From Nitrospirales bacterium (GTDB taxonomy: Bacteria; Nitrospirota; Nitrospiria; Nitrospirales; UBA8639), in the NCBI GenBank assembly GCA_029261305.1, contig JAJDBO010000297.1:1-6990 (forward strand): 6,990 nucleotides of DNA, read 5' to 3'. The notes below the pieces were generated by a model, which made no database searches, was not told the origin of the DNA, and saw only the letters and a list, made by a program, of their open reading frames with translations. Numbering within the stretch: position 1 is the first letter of the stretch; the number at the start of each line of letters is the position of its first letter. The translations under genes and the position numbers were made by a program. Positions 1-6,429 of this stretch are shown here, in pieces.

Positions 1-1
1 T

Positions 2-637
2 GGTCCACAATCGTATACCATGGGCATCAGAATTCTTATGTTGCTCACGGCGCTTACGTTGGCGCCGGCGTTCATCATGATGATGACGTCGTTTACCCGT
101 GTGGTGATTGTCCTGGCATTAGTGCGCCAAGCCATGGGGACTCTTCATTCGCCACCAAACCAAGTGGTCGTCGGTCTCGCCTTATTTCTCACGTTATTCA
201 TTATGACGCCGGTATGGGAACAAGTGCAGCTTCATGCCTTGGATCCCTACCTTCAAGAACAAATTACCCAAGAACATGCGCTTGAACAGGCGATAATCCC
301 AATTCGAATGTTTATGTTGAAACAGGTGCGTGAAAAAGATTTGGAACTGTTTATCAATTTGTCAGGCGTCGGGATGCCAGACGTCGCGGATCAGACTCCT
401 CTGCGCGTGCTGATTCCAGCGTTTGTGACGAGTGAATTGCGGACGGCGTTTCAAATTGGGTTCCTGATTTTTATTCCATTTTTGGTGATCGATATGATTG
501 TGGCGAGCATTCTCATGTCGATGGGTATGATGTTGCTGCCGCCGATCATGATTTCTTTACCATTTAAATTAATCTTGTTTGTGCTGGCCGATGGATGGTT
601 CCTGGTTGTGGGATCACTGATGCAGAGTTTCAACTAA
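2..637 (+). CDS. fliP: Flagellar export gate protein FliP (5' truncated by window)
   Basis: FliP is an inner-membrane subunit of the FliPQR core of the flagellar type III export gate, in the centre of the basal body. The reading frame is open from base 2 without a stop, and residues before the first ATG (base 20) still align with the family, so the true start lies upstream of the window. By comparison with E. coli FliP (245 residues, recalled), about 30 N-terminal residues are missing, including the cleavable signal peptide. In window numbering (211 residues visible), the conserved MMTSFTR is at 27-33, the PPNQV stretch at 51-55, and the FliP signature IPAFVTSELRTAFQIGF at 138-154, followed by a hydrophobic pair of segments and the PFKLILFVLADGW ending at 187-199. 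The C-terminus is complete, ending QSFN. A 98-nt spacer with repeats separates it from fliQ. Identity is very secure; only the start is unknown. Confidence 0.97.
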   Translation, partial: GPQSYTMGIRILMLLTALTLAPAFIMMMTSFTRVVIVLALVRQAMGTLHSPPNQVVVGLALFLTLFIMTPVWEQVQLHALDPYLQEQITQEHALEQAIIPIRMFMLKQVREKDLELFINLSGVGMPDVADQTPLRVLIPAFVTSELRTAFQIGFLIFIPFLVIDMIVASILMSMGMMLLPPIMISLPFKLILFVLADGWFLVVGSLMQSFN

Positions 638-647
638 ATACCGTGAA

Positions 648-675
648 TCGCATTTCGTCGTTCGCATTTCGTCCT
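648..675 (+). repeat. Tandem 14-nt repeat, two copies
   Basis: Two adjacent copies of TCGCATTTCGTCGT-like sequence (648-661 and 662-675) match at 13 of 14 positions. They lie just after the fliP stop. The second copy also forms most of the left arm of the hairpin described separately. No function can be assigned. Confidence 0.75.
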
Positions 676-715
676 TAATTCTTTTACGAGACACTAGCGA
701 CGAGATACGAACGAC
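657..715 (+). repeat. Long imperfect inverted repeat (hairpin) between fliP and fliQ
   Basis: The arms GTCGTTCGCATTTCGTC (657-673) and GACGAGATACGAACGAC (699-715) can pair over 17 positions: 15 Watson-Crick pairs, one G-U and one C-A mismatch, around a 25-nt loop. No T-run follows the right arm, so it does not look like an intrinsic terminator. The hairpin ends 8 nt before the fliQ ribosome binding site. It could affect mRNA stability or fliQ translation, or be a dispersed intergenic repeat; the sequence alone does not decide. The 686-713 part also has period 14, with ACGAGACACTAGCG followed by a copy sharing 11 of 14 bases. Confidence 0.7.
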
Positions 716-723
716 TTCTGAGT

Positions 724-729
724 GAGGTG
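724..729 (+). promoter_or_regulatory. Ribosome binding site that decides the fliQ start
   Basis: GAGGTG lies 6 nt before the TTG at 736, an ideal spacing. The in-frame GTG at 727 sits inside this Shine-Dalgarno motif, so using it as the start would leave it without a ribosome binding site. Confidence 0.75.
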
Positions 730-735
730 TTTCTA

Positions 736-1005
736 TTGACCCCTGAAACTGTCTTGGATGTGGCTCAGATGGCGATCGAAACCACCATGCTTGTGGCGGG
801 ACCCATGTTACTGCTGAGTTTAGTCGTGGGGTTGATGGTTGGCGCGTTTCAAGCCATGACGCAAATTAATGAAATGACCCTGACCTTTGTCCCGAAGATT
901 GTGATGATCTTTCTCGTCATGTTGCTTGGGTTTCCTTGGTTACTCAAAGTGTATCTGGGATTTATGACCACGATCTTGGGGGGGATCCCCGGCTATATTC
1001 GGTAG
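736..1005 (+). CDS. fliQ: Flagellar export gate protein FliQ
   Basis: FliQ is a small two-helix membrane protein. Several copies wrap around FliP/FliR in the export gate. I chose TTG at 736 over the in-frame GTG at 727: the resulting protein begins MTPETV, like the MTPESV of E. coli FliQ, is 89 residues long as in E. coli, and has GAGGTG at 6-nt spacing upstream. The GTG start would give 92 residues. Two hydrophobic segments are visible, at about 16-38 and 54-78, separated by the family hallmark QAMTQINEMTLTFVPKI at 39-55. The gene ends 6 nt before fliR, implying cotranscription. A run of seven G bases (978-984) near the 3' end reads through in frame. Identity is secure; the start is well supported but not proven. 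Confidence 0.95.
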   Translation: MTPETVLDVAQMAIETTMLVAGPMLLLSLVVGLMVGAFQAMTQINEMTLTFVPKIVMIFLVMLLGFPWLLKVYLGFMTTILGGIPGYIR

Positions 1006-1011
1006 CATTTT

Positions 1012-1797
1012 ATGGCAAAATTTCAAATTGGGTTACAGGAATTTTGGGGTTTTGCCTTGGTGCTCGTCCGAACTGGTGGCATTCTTGCGGCATTTCCCAT
1101 TATTGGGAGTCGTATGGTGCCGCTGAGAGTTCGAGCGATGATGGTGTTTGCGGTGGCCTTAGCCTTTGGTCCGCTTGTCAGCCCAACGCTGAACCCAGAC
1201 TGGTTGGAGCCAGTGAAATTATCTATTGGGCTCGCCACGGAATTATTTATCGGAGTATTTCTGGGCTTTGCGACTCGGTTACTGTTGGCAGCCGTCGAGG
1301 TCGCTGGGAGCGTCATGGGTTTTCAATTAGGATTTGGTGTCGCGGTTCAATTAGATCCGGTGACGCAAGTTGAAGTGCCGGTGCTAGGAAGCTTTTTGGT
1401 CATGATTGCCTCGCTGCTCTATTTTGTGGTCGATGGGCATCACCTCTTGTTACTCGCCTTAGGAGCGAGTTTTTCGCTGATTCCTCCGCTGGGGGCTCAG
1501 TTTCATCCGCCGTTGTTGGTGGACGCGGTCCAAATCATGCAGCAGACATTTAATTTTGGAGTGAAACTCGCGTTGCCTCTGATTGCCACAACCTTTTTTA
1601 TTTATTTAGTGCTCGGGATTCTTGGAAAAGTGATGCCTCAAATGAATGTGTTGTTCTTGGGGTTTCCCCTGACGATTAGTGTGGGCTTACTCGTCCTGGG
1701 GTTTGGGTTGCCCCTGTTTTCTTCGTTGTTTCAGCAAACGATCTTAGATTTGGAGGGGATACTCCTGGGATTGTTAGAGGAGATGGGCCGTGGCTGA
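1012..1797 (+). CDS. fliR: Flagellar export gate protein FliR
   Basis: FliR is the single-copy integral membrane subunit that, with FliP, closes the export pore and helps recruit FlhB. The protein has 261 residues, the same as E. coli FliR, and is hydrophobic throughout, with segments at roughly 11-31, 41-58, 70-95, 125-140, 185-205 and 212-242. Family features include FQLGFGVAVQLDP at 104-116, DGHHLLLLAL at 141-150, and LGKVMPQMNVLFLGFPL at 204-220, which resembles the well conserved PQxN...GFPL stretch. The ATG start follows the fliQ stop by 6 nt, with only a weak GGTAG upstream, so translation probably depends on ribosomes coming from fliQ. Its last 8 bases overlap the start of flhB. Nothing is odd in length or frame. 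Confidence 0.96.
   Translation: MAKFQIGLQEFWGFALVLVRTGGILAAFPIIGSRMVPLRVRAMMVFAVALAFGPLVSPTLNPDWLEPVKLSIGLATELFIGVFLGFATRLLLAAVEVAGSVMGFQLGFGVAVQLDPVTQVEVPVLGSFLVMIASLLYFVVDGHHLLLLALGASFSLIPPLGAQFHPPLLVDAVQIMQQTFNFGVKLALPLIATTFFIYLVLGILGKVMPQMNVLFLGFPLTISVGLLVLGFGLPLFSSLFQQTILDLEGILLGLLEEMGRG
1776..1782 (+). promoter_or_regulatory. Ribosome binding site for flhB inside fliR
   Basis: AGAGGAG sits 7 nt before the GTG at 1790. It supports the GTG start, which overlaps fliR, over the in-frame ATG at 1811. Confidence 0.7.
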
Positions 1798-2872
1798 GAA
1801 CGAAGATGGAATGGAGAAATCCGAGGAGCCGAGTTCACGTAAGCTGGATAAAGCACGTGAGAAAGGACAGGTTCCCTCGACCAAAGAATTTAGTCCGGTG
1901 CTCGTGTTCTTTGGGGCCATGGGCATGGTTGCCATGTGGGCACCCTTAGCATGGCAACATCTTCAACGGACGAGTACCGATTGGTTTGAAACCGCCGGCA
2001 CCAAAGTCATGACGCCCGATACCTTGCAGGCCCTCATGATCGAGATGGGCGAAAGCAGTCTGGGGATTGTGTTGCCCTTTGCCCTGGTCCTTGCCGCTGT
2101 TGGTGTGTTGGCGACGGTTCTTCAAACTGGACCGCTGTGGATTGAAGACGGATTGCAACCAAAAATTTCAAAACTCAACCCTATGAAAGGATTGAAGCGA
2201 ATCGTCTCTCTCCGTGGTGTGGCCGAGTTAGTGAAGACATTATTGAAACTCGCCATATTAGCGGGCATTTCCTATGTCATCATTGATGATCACCTTCAAG
2301 AAATTGTGCAATTGCCCGGAATGTCGATTGAAGAGGTCTTTCACCGAATTGGGATCATCTCGTTTCAATTGGTGATGTCCATTGGTCTGGTGTTGTTGGT
2401 TCTGGCTGTCGGCGATTTCGCGTTTCAACGCTGGCAATTTTCAAAAGATCAACGGATGACCAAACAAGAAGTGAAAGATGAAATGAAAGATGTCGAGGGA
2501 AACCCGTTAATGCGTTCACGCCGCATGAGTCTGCAACGGGACCGGGCACGTCAGCGGATGATGCAGGCGGTCCCTAACGCAGATGTGGTGATCACCAACC
2601 CCACCCATTTGGCTGTGGCGTTAAAGTACGATCCAGACAAATCAGATGCGCCCATGGTGATGGCCAAAGGCGCAGGATATGTGGCAGAGCAAATTAAACA
2701 GGTGGCTCGATCGGCGGGGATTCCAATTGTAGAAAATAAACCGGTCGCGCAGGGGCTGTATAAACTGGTGGAAGTCGGGCGCAGTATTCCGATGGACTTG
2801 TATAAAGCGGTCGCAGAGATCCTGGCCTATGTGTATCGATTGAAACAAGGGCATGAAAGGATGACCGGGTAA
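1790..2872 (+). CDS. flhB: Flagellar export switch protein FlhB
   Basis: FlhB is the export-gate protein that switches the apparatus from rod/hook substrates to filament substrates after cleaving itself. The protein has 360 residues. The N-terminal MEKSEEPSSRKLDKAREKGQ motif (8-27) is typical of the family. Four membrane segments are seen at about 34-55, 91-112, 147-166 and 187-210. A basic linker (about 215-265) follows, and then the cytoplasmic domain with the autocleavage motif Asn270-Pro271-Thr272-His273; the nearby LAVALKYDP and ENKPVAQGLYKLVEVG (315-330) are also conserved. All four NPTH residues are intact, so cleavage between Asn270 and Pro271 is expected. The GTG start has a good ribosome binding site and overlaps fliR by 8 nt. 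The tail after the conserved domain is short, ending about ten residues past AYVYRLK. flhA follows after 5 nt. Confidence 0.97.
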   Translation: MAENEDGMEKSEEPSSRKLDKAREKGQVPSTKEFSPVLVFFGAMGMVAMWAPLAWQHLQRTSTDWFETAGTKVMTPDTLQALMIEMGESSLGIVLPFALVLAAVGVLATVLQTGPLWIEDGLQPKISKLNPMKGLKRIVSLRGVAELVKTLLKLAILAGISYVIIDDHLQEIVQLPGMSIEEVFHRIGIISFQLVMSIGLVLLVLAVGDFAFQRWQFSKDQRMTKQEVKDEMKDVEGNPLMRSRRMSLQRDRARQRMMQAVPNADVVITNPTHLAVALKYDPDKSDAPMVMAKGAGYVAEQIKQVARSAGIPIVENKPVAQGLYKLVEVGRSIPMDLYKAVAEILAYVYRLKQGHERMTG

Positions 2873-2877
2873 AAGAA

Positions 2878-4977
2878 ATGGCCATAACGACCACCATGGA
2901 ACCTGAAGGCGGGGCTTACGGCTCGTATAGTGATTTCTTGTTGCCTGTAGGCGTCATTGGCATGTTGATGTTGATGCTCGTCCCGCTGCCACCCCTACTT
3001 CTCGACCTATTTCTTTCCTTCAGCATAACCCTGTCGATTCTCGTGTTATTTGTGACCATGAATGCGAAACGTCCGATTGATTTTTCGGTGTTTCCTTCCG
3101 TTCTCCTCCTGGTGACTCTGTATCGATTGGCATTGAATATCGCCTCCACTCGCGTCATTCTCCTCAATGGCAGTGAAGGAATGGCGGCGGCAGGCGAAGT
3201 CATTAAAGCGTTTGGGTCGTTCGTCGTCGGCGGAAATTTCGCGGTGGGAATCGTCGTGTTCTCCATCTTAGTCATCATCAACTTTGTGGTGATTACAAAA
3301 GGTGCGGGCCGCATCGCAGAAGTGGCTGCGCGATTCACCTTGGATGCCATGCCAGGAAAGCAGATGAGTATTGATGCGGACCTCAATGCGGGATTAATCG
3401 ATGAGACTACGGCACGTCTTCGTCGTGAAGATATTGCCGAAGAAGCCGATTTTTATGGATCGATGGATGGTGCAAGTAAATTTGTACGTGGGGATGCGAT
3501 CGCTTCCATCATCATCATTGTGATTAATATTGTCGGCGGGTTGGCGATTGGTGTGTTGGAATATGGCATGCCATTGGTGGAAGCGGCACGTACGTTTACA
3601 CTTTTGACCGTGGGTGATGCGCTGGTGGCCCAGATTCCGGCTCTTATTATTTCGACGGCAGCCGGTATTATCATTACGCGGGCCGCGTCTTCGACTAATT
3701 TAGGGGAGCAAATTACCAAGCAACTCTTGGTCAACCCGAATGTTATCGGCATGGTAGCCGGCATTCTTTTCCTACTGGGGCTCACTCCTGGCCTACCACA
3801 TTTTGCCTTCTTATTGTTAGGGAGTGTGGTGGCCGGGTTAGCCTATGCGGTCAAAGAACAACAGAAAACAGTTGCCAAGGAAGCACGTCCCTCTTCCGAA
3901 GCCAAAGGCGAAGAGGCGGGGAAATCGGATGCCTCAGATGTGGTCACGCCGCCTGACTTACTCGAGCTGCATGTGGGATATGGACTCGTTCCTCTCGTCG
4001 ATGTGGCACAGGGAGGGGAGTTACTTGAACGGATTCGAGGGATTCGACGACAGACTGGCCAGGAGCTAGGTTTGATCGTTCCGCCCGTGCATATTCGCGA
4101 TAATCTTCAACTTCGCCCCAATGATTATACGATCCTTCTGAAAGGGGTTCAGGTGGCCAAAGGCGAAGTCGTCCCAAGGCACTTATTAGCCATTAATCCT
4201 GGCCAGGCCACAGGCGAATTGGAAGGAAAACCAGGTCAAGATCCGTGCTTTGGGTTACCGGCGTTATGGATTTCTCCCCAGAACAAAGAGAAGGCGCAGG
4301 TCGAAGGCTATACGGTGGTGGATTGTGGCTCGGTGATTGCAACGCATCTCACTGAAATCATCCGAGCGAATGGGCATGAACTGATTGGTCGTCAAGAGGT
4401 GCAAAGTTTGCTAGACAATATTGTCAAAACTCACCCTAAGGTTGTGGATGATTTGATTCCCACCTTGTTACCCTTAGGCAGTGTGGTGAGAATTTTGCGG
4501 AATCTCCTCAAAGAGCGCGTATCTATTCGAGATTTGCGTACTATCCTGGAAGGAATTGCGGACTATGCTCCTCAGGTCAAGGATCCTGAAGCCTTAACAG
4601 ATTATGCGCGACAAAGTTTGGGGCGGAGCATTACTAGTCAATTCACCTCCCCCGATGGCTTGCTCCCGGTGATCAGTTTGGATCCGGCATTAGACCGACG
4701 GTTAGTTGACGCATTGCGGCCAAGTCCGACGGGGGAAGTGCAGTCGATGAGCCCTACATTTGTCAATGCGTTCCTGGAAAATGTTCGACGATCCATTGAA
4801 CGAGTCATTACACGAGGCTATCAGCCTGTGCTGCTCTGTTCTCATGTGATTCGTTCACAGGTGTATCGCTTGGTAGCACCAGGTGTTCAAGCGTTGACGG
4901 TGCTTTCTCCAAATGAGGTCGATGTGAAAGCCAAAATTCAAGCCATTGAAGTGGTGAGGATGCCAGATGAAGCTTAA
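2878..4977 (+). CDS. flhA: Flagellar export gate protein FlhA
   Basis: FlhA forms the nonameric ring of the export gate. Its membrane part is thought to help convert proton motive force into export, and its cytoplasmic domain docks chaperone-substrate complexes. It has 699 residues, close to the 692 of E. coli. The membrane half (about 20-325) contains the FHIPEP family signature at 144-172, including ARFTLDAMPGKQMSIDADLN, then EADFYGSMDGASKFVRGDA at 189-207. Asp206 there corresponds to the functionally important Asp208 of Salmonella FlhA. A charged linker (about 326-357, rich in Lys, Glu and Ala) leads to the soluble C-terminal domain (about 358-699) with LHVGYGLVPLVD, DCGSVIATHLTEI (482-494) and LLPLGSVVRILRNLLKERVSIRDLRTILE (530-558). 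The ATG lies 5 nt after the flhB stop with only a poor AAAAGAA upstream, so coupling to flhB is likely. An in-frame ATG at 2896 has no better site. The 3' end overlaps flhF by 11 nt. Confidence 0.97.
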   Translation: MAITTTMEPEGGAYGSYSDFLLPVGVIGMLMLMLVPLPPLLLDLFLSFSITLSILVLFVTMNAKRPIDFSVFPSVLLLVTLYRLALNIASTRVILLNGSEGMAAAGEVIKAFGSFVVGGNFAVGIVVFSILVIINFVVITKGAGRIAEVAARFTLDAMPGKQMSIDADLNAGLIDETTARLRREDIAEEADFYGSMDGASKFVRGDAIASIIIIVINIVGGLAIGVLEYGMPLVEAARTFTLLTVGDALVAQIPALIISTAAGIIITRAASSTNLGEQITKQLLVNPNVIGMVAGILFLLGLTPGLPHFAFLLLGSVVAGLAYAVKEQQKTVAKEARPSSEAKGEEAGKSDASDVVTPPDLLELHVGYGLVPLVDVAQGGELLERIRGIRRQTGQELGLIVPPVHIRDNLQLRPNDYTILLKGVQVAKGEVVPRHLLAINPGQATGELEGKPGQDPCFGLPALWISPQNKEKAQVEGYTVVDCGSVIATHLTEIIRANGHELIGRQEVQSLLDNIVKTHPKVVDDLIPTLLPLGSVVRILRNLLKERVSIRDLRTILEGIADYAPQVKDPEALTDYARQSLGRSITSQFTSPDGLLPVISLDPALDRRLVDALRPSPTGEVQSMSPTFVNAFLENVRRSIERVITRGYQPVLLCSHVIRSQVYRLVAPGVQALTVLSPNEVDVKAKIQAIEVVRMPDEA
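4955..4960 (+). promoter_or_regulatory. Ribosome binding site for flhF inside flhA
   Basis: TGAGGA lies 6 nt before the ATG at 4967 and supports the start that overlaps the end of flhA. Confidence 0.7.
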
Positions 4978-6301
4978 ACGATTTGAAGCATTAACTCTGC
5001 AGGAAGCCTTAGGGGCGGTGAAAGCCGAACTGGGGTCAGAGGCCGTGATTGTGTCCACACGCCGAATTAATAAAGGCGGTGGGTTTCTTGGATTGCTCAG
5101 TCAACCAATGATCGAAGTGACGGCTGCGGTTGATCGAACAGTCCCTAAAAAGGAATCTGAAGCTCCACAGTATCCACCGCCTCGACAGCCAGAGAATGTC
5201 CTGCCTGAGGTGGTTTCGGCCAATCCTTGGTATGAACCACCCGTGGAAGAACAGCCCTTCTCGGCACCGTCGTTTAAAGAGCAGTTTAAGGTCGCGGCGT
5301 TACTCGACCCAGTGAATGAACAGCTCTCGGCCTTACGTGAGGAAATGAAGGAATTACGAAGTGGGCGGACCGAAGCTGACTCCGTGATGACTCCCCTTCG
5401 TCAGGAACTCGAAACGTTTCGTTTGTTCATGGGAGAGGTCATGGCAGAACGGGCGACTCACCGCTTATCTTCACTGCCAAAAGATATGCGCGTGTACCAT
5501 GAAGCTCTGGTGGCGGCGGGACTCAATCCCTCGCTTGCCGCCAATCTCGTCCGGACCGTCGGTGAAACGCTCGGAACTGGGAATACGATTGGTGACGAAA
5601 CCGTGGCGGAGTTATTGCGGGACCACATGGAGCAGGCCATCTCGGTGTCCGGTCCTTTGGCGACCCCTGGGGGGCTACAAAAAGTGGTCATGCTTGTTGG
5701 CCCGACCGGAGTTGGAAAGACCACTACGATCGCGAAACTCGCGAGTCAATTTACGCAAGGACCCACGCGAATGAAGACCGTCATTGTGACGCTGGATACC
5801 TATCGCGTAGCTGCTGTTGAGCAACTTCGTGTCTATGCCAGAATCTTAAAAGTTCCTGTGGAAGTTGCAGTGACTCCAGAAGAATTACCTGCATGTGTGG
5901 CCCGCCACCCCGATGCCGGATTGGTCTTGGTCGATACTGCCGGGCGCAGTCCCCAAGACCCTGAAGGCAATAGAGAACTTGCGGAAATCGTGAAATTAAA
6001 AATGGCCATGGAAACCCATTTGGTGTTATCAGCGCCTACGGATTTGTCAGTACAAGAAGAGATTGTGCGTCGGTATAGTAGTATCCCGGTGCATCGAGTG
6101 CTTCTCACCAAATTAGATGAAAGCCCGCATCTTGGACGCTTATTTAATTTGATCCACCAAGCTGGGCTTCCGGTCTCGTATCTCACCATGGGACAACGAG
6201 TTCCTGAAGACTTAGAACAGGCGACGCGGAAATTAATCGTGGATCGCATTGATCTCTTTTCAGCATGGGAACAGGTTGTGAAGGAGCAGGCGGTGGCTTA
6301 A
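4967..6301 (+). CDS. flhF: Flagellar positioning GTPase FlhF (SRP family)
   Basis: FlhF is a membrane-associated GTPase of the SRP/FtsY class that marks the site, often the cell pole, where a new flagellum is assembled. The protein has 444 residues in three parts. The N-terminal basic B domain begins MKLKRFEALTLQEAL and contains the family-type ELGSEAVIVSTRRI (21-34). A Pro/Glu-rich variable linker (about 58-105) is followed by a helical stretch. The NG GTPase domain carries the P-loop GPTGVGKTT at 245-253, DTYR at 277-280 in the region typical of SRP GTPases, DTAGR at 323-327 (G3), TKLDE at 381-385 (G4) and a closing GQRVPEDLE at 409-417. All nucleotide-binding motifs look intact. It starts inside the end of flhA, so its output is tied to the export gate, and it is followed by flhG after a 128-nt spacer. 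Such neighbours point to the polar-number control pair rather than to FtsY or Ffh. Confidence 0.96.
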   Translation: MKLKRFEALTLQEALGAVKAELGSEAVIVSTRRINKGGGFLGLLSQPMIEVTAAVDRTVPKKESEAPQYPPPRQPENVLPEVVSANPWYEPPVEEQPFSAPSFKEQFKVAALLDPVNEQLSALREEMKELRSGRTEADSVMTPLRQELETFRLFMGEVMAERATHRLSSLPKDMRVYHEALVAAGLNPSLAANLVRTVGETLGTGNTIGDETVAELLRDHMEQAISVSGPLATPGGLQKVVMLVGPTGVGKTTTIAKLASQFTQGPTRMKTVIVTLDTYRVAAVEQLRVYARILKVPVEVAVTPEELPACVARHPDAGLVLVDTAGRSPQDPEGNRELAEIVKLKMAMETHLVLSAPTDLSVQEEIVRRYSSIPVHRVLLTKLDESPHLGRLFNLIHQAGLPVSYLTMGQRVPEDLEQATRKLIVDRIDLFSAWEQVVKEQAVA

Positions 6302-6335
6302 AGAGAGATTGGTTGTTCGTCGCTCGAAAGAATAG

Positions 6336-6352
6336 CGGGTCTTAAAGATCCG
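6336..6352 (+). other. Short stem-loop downstream of flhF
   Basis: CGGGTCT (6336-6342) can pair with AGATCCG (6346-6352) around a TAA loop, giving 7 pairs including one G-U. The sequence after it is AAATACGG, with no T-run, so it is not a convincing intrinsic terminator. It might act in mRNA processing or have no role. Confidence 0.35.
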
Positions 6353-6369
6353 AAATACGGGCAACTGGC

Positions 6370-6391
6370 AACGAGCATCTAGAAACGAGCA
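6370..6391 (+). repeat. Direct repeat AACGAGCA, period 14, in flhF-flhG spacer
   Basis: AACGAGCA occurs at 6370-6377 and again at 6384-6391, exactly 14 nt apart. The module ACGAGCATCTAGAA (6371-6384) shares ACGAG and CTAG at the same spacing with ACGAGACACTAGCG (686-699) in the fliP-fliQ spacer. This suggests a related degenerate intergenic element in both places. Function unknown. Confidence 0.6.
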
Positions 6392-6416
6392 GTGTTTACA
6401 TCAACTTTTGGATCAT

Positions 6417-6421
6417 AAGGA
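6417..6421 (+). promoter_or_regulatory. Ribosome binding site for flhG
   Basis: AAGGA lies 8 nt before the ATG at 6430. It fixes the start, which is also supported by the DQAxxLR motif lying right at the N-terminus. Confidence 0.75.
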
Positions 6422-6429
6422 AATACACC

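Noticed and set aside
20..637. ATG at base 20 as the true start of fliP
   Set aside because: The frame stays open to the window edge and residues before this Met still fit the FliP family, which has a further N-terminal part with a signal peptide.
657..715. Hairpin read as a rho-independent terminator after fliP
   Set aside because: The loop is 25 nt, the stem is not especially GC-rich at its base, and no T-run follows the right arm. Ending transcription here would also cut the operon.
936..1373. 145-codon open frame on the plus strand across fliQ and fliR
   Set aside because: It is out of frame with two clear conserved genes and its translation, rich in Trp, Ser, Arg and Gly, looks like a shadow frame.
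2916..3386. 156-codon open frame on the minus strand within flhA
   Set aside because: Its translation is low-complexity and matches no family I know. It lies fully opposite a well conserved part of flhA and has no sign of independent expression.
5833..6249. 138-codon open frame on the minus strand within flhF
   Set aside because: It lies opposite the conserved GTPase domain, and its open length is explained by codon bias on the coding strand.
6302..6429. Sigma-54 or sigma-28 promoter for flhG
   Set aside because: TGGCA at 6366-6370 lacks a GC at the required distance for sigma-54, and TAAA at 6343-6346 has no GCCGATAA-like box at the sigma-28 spacing. No convincing -35/-10 pair was found either.
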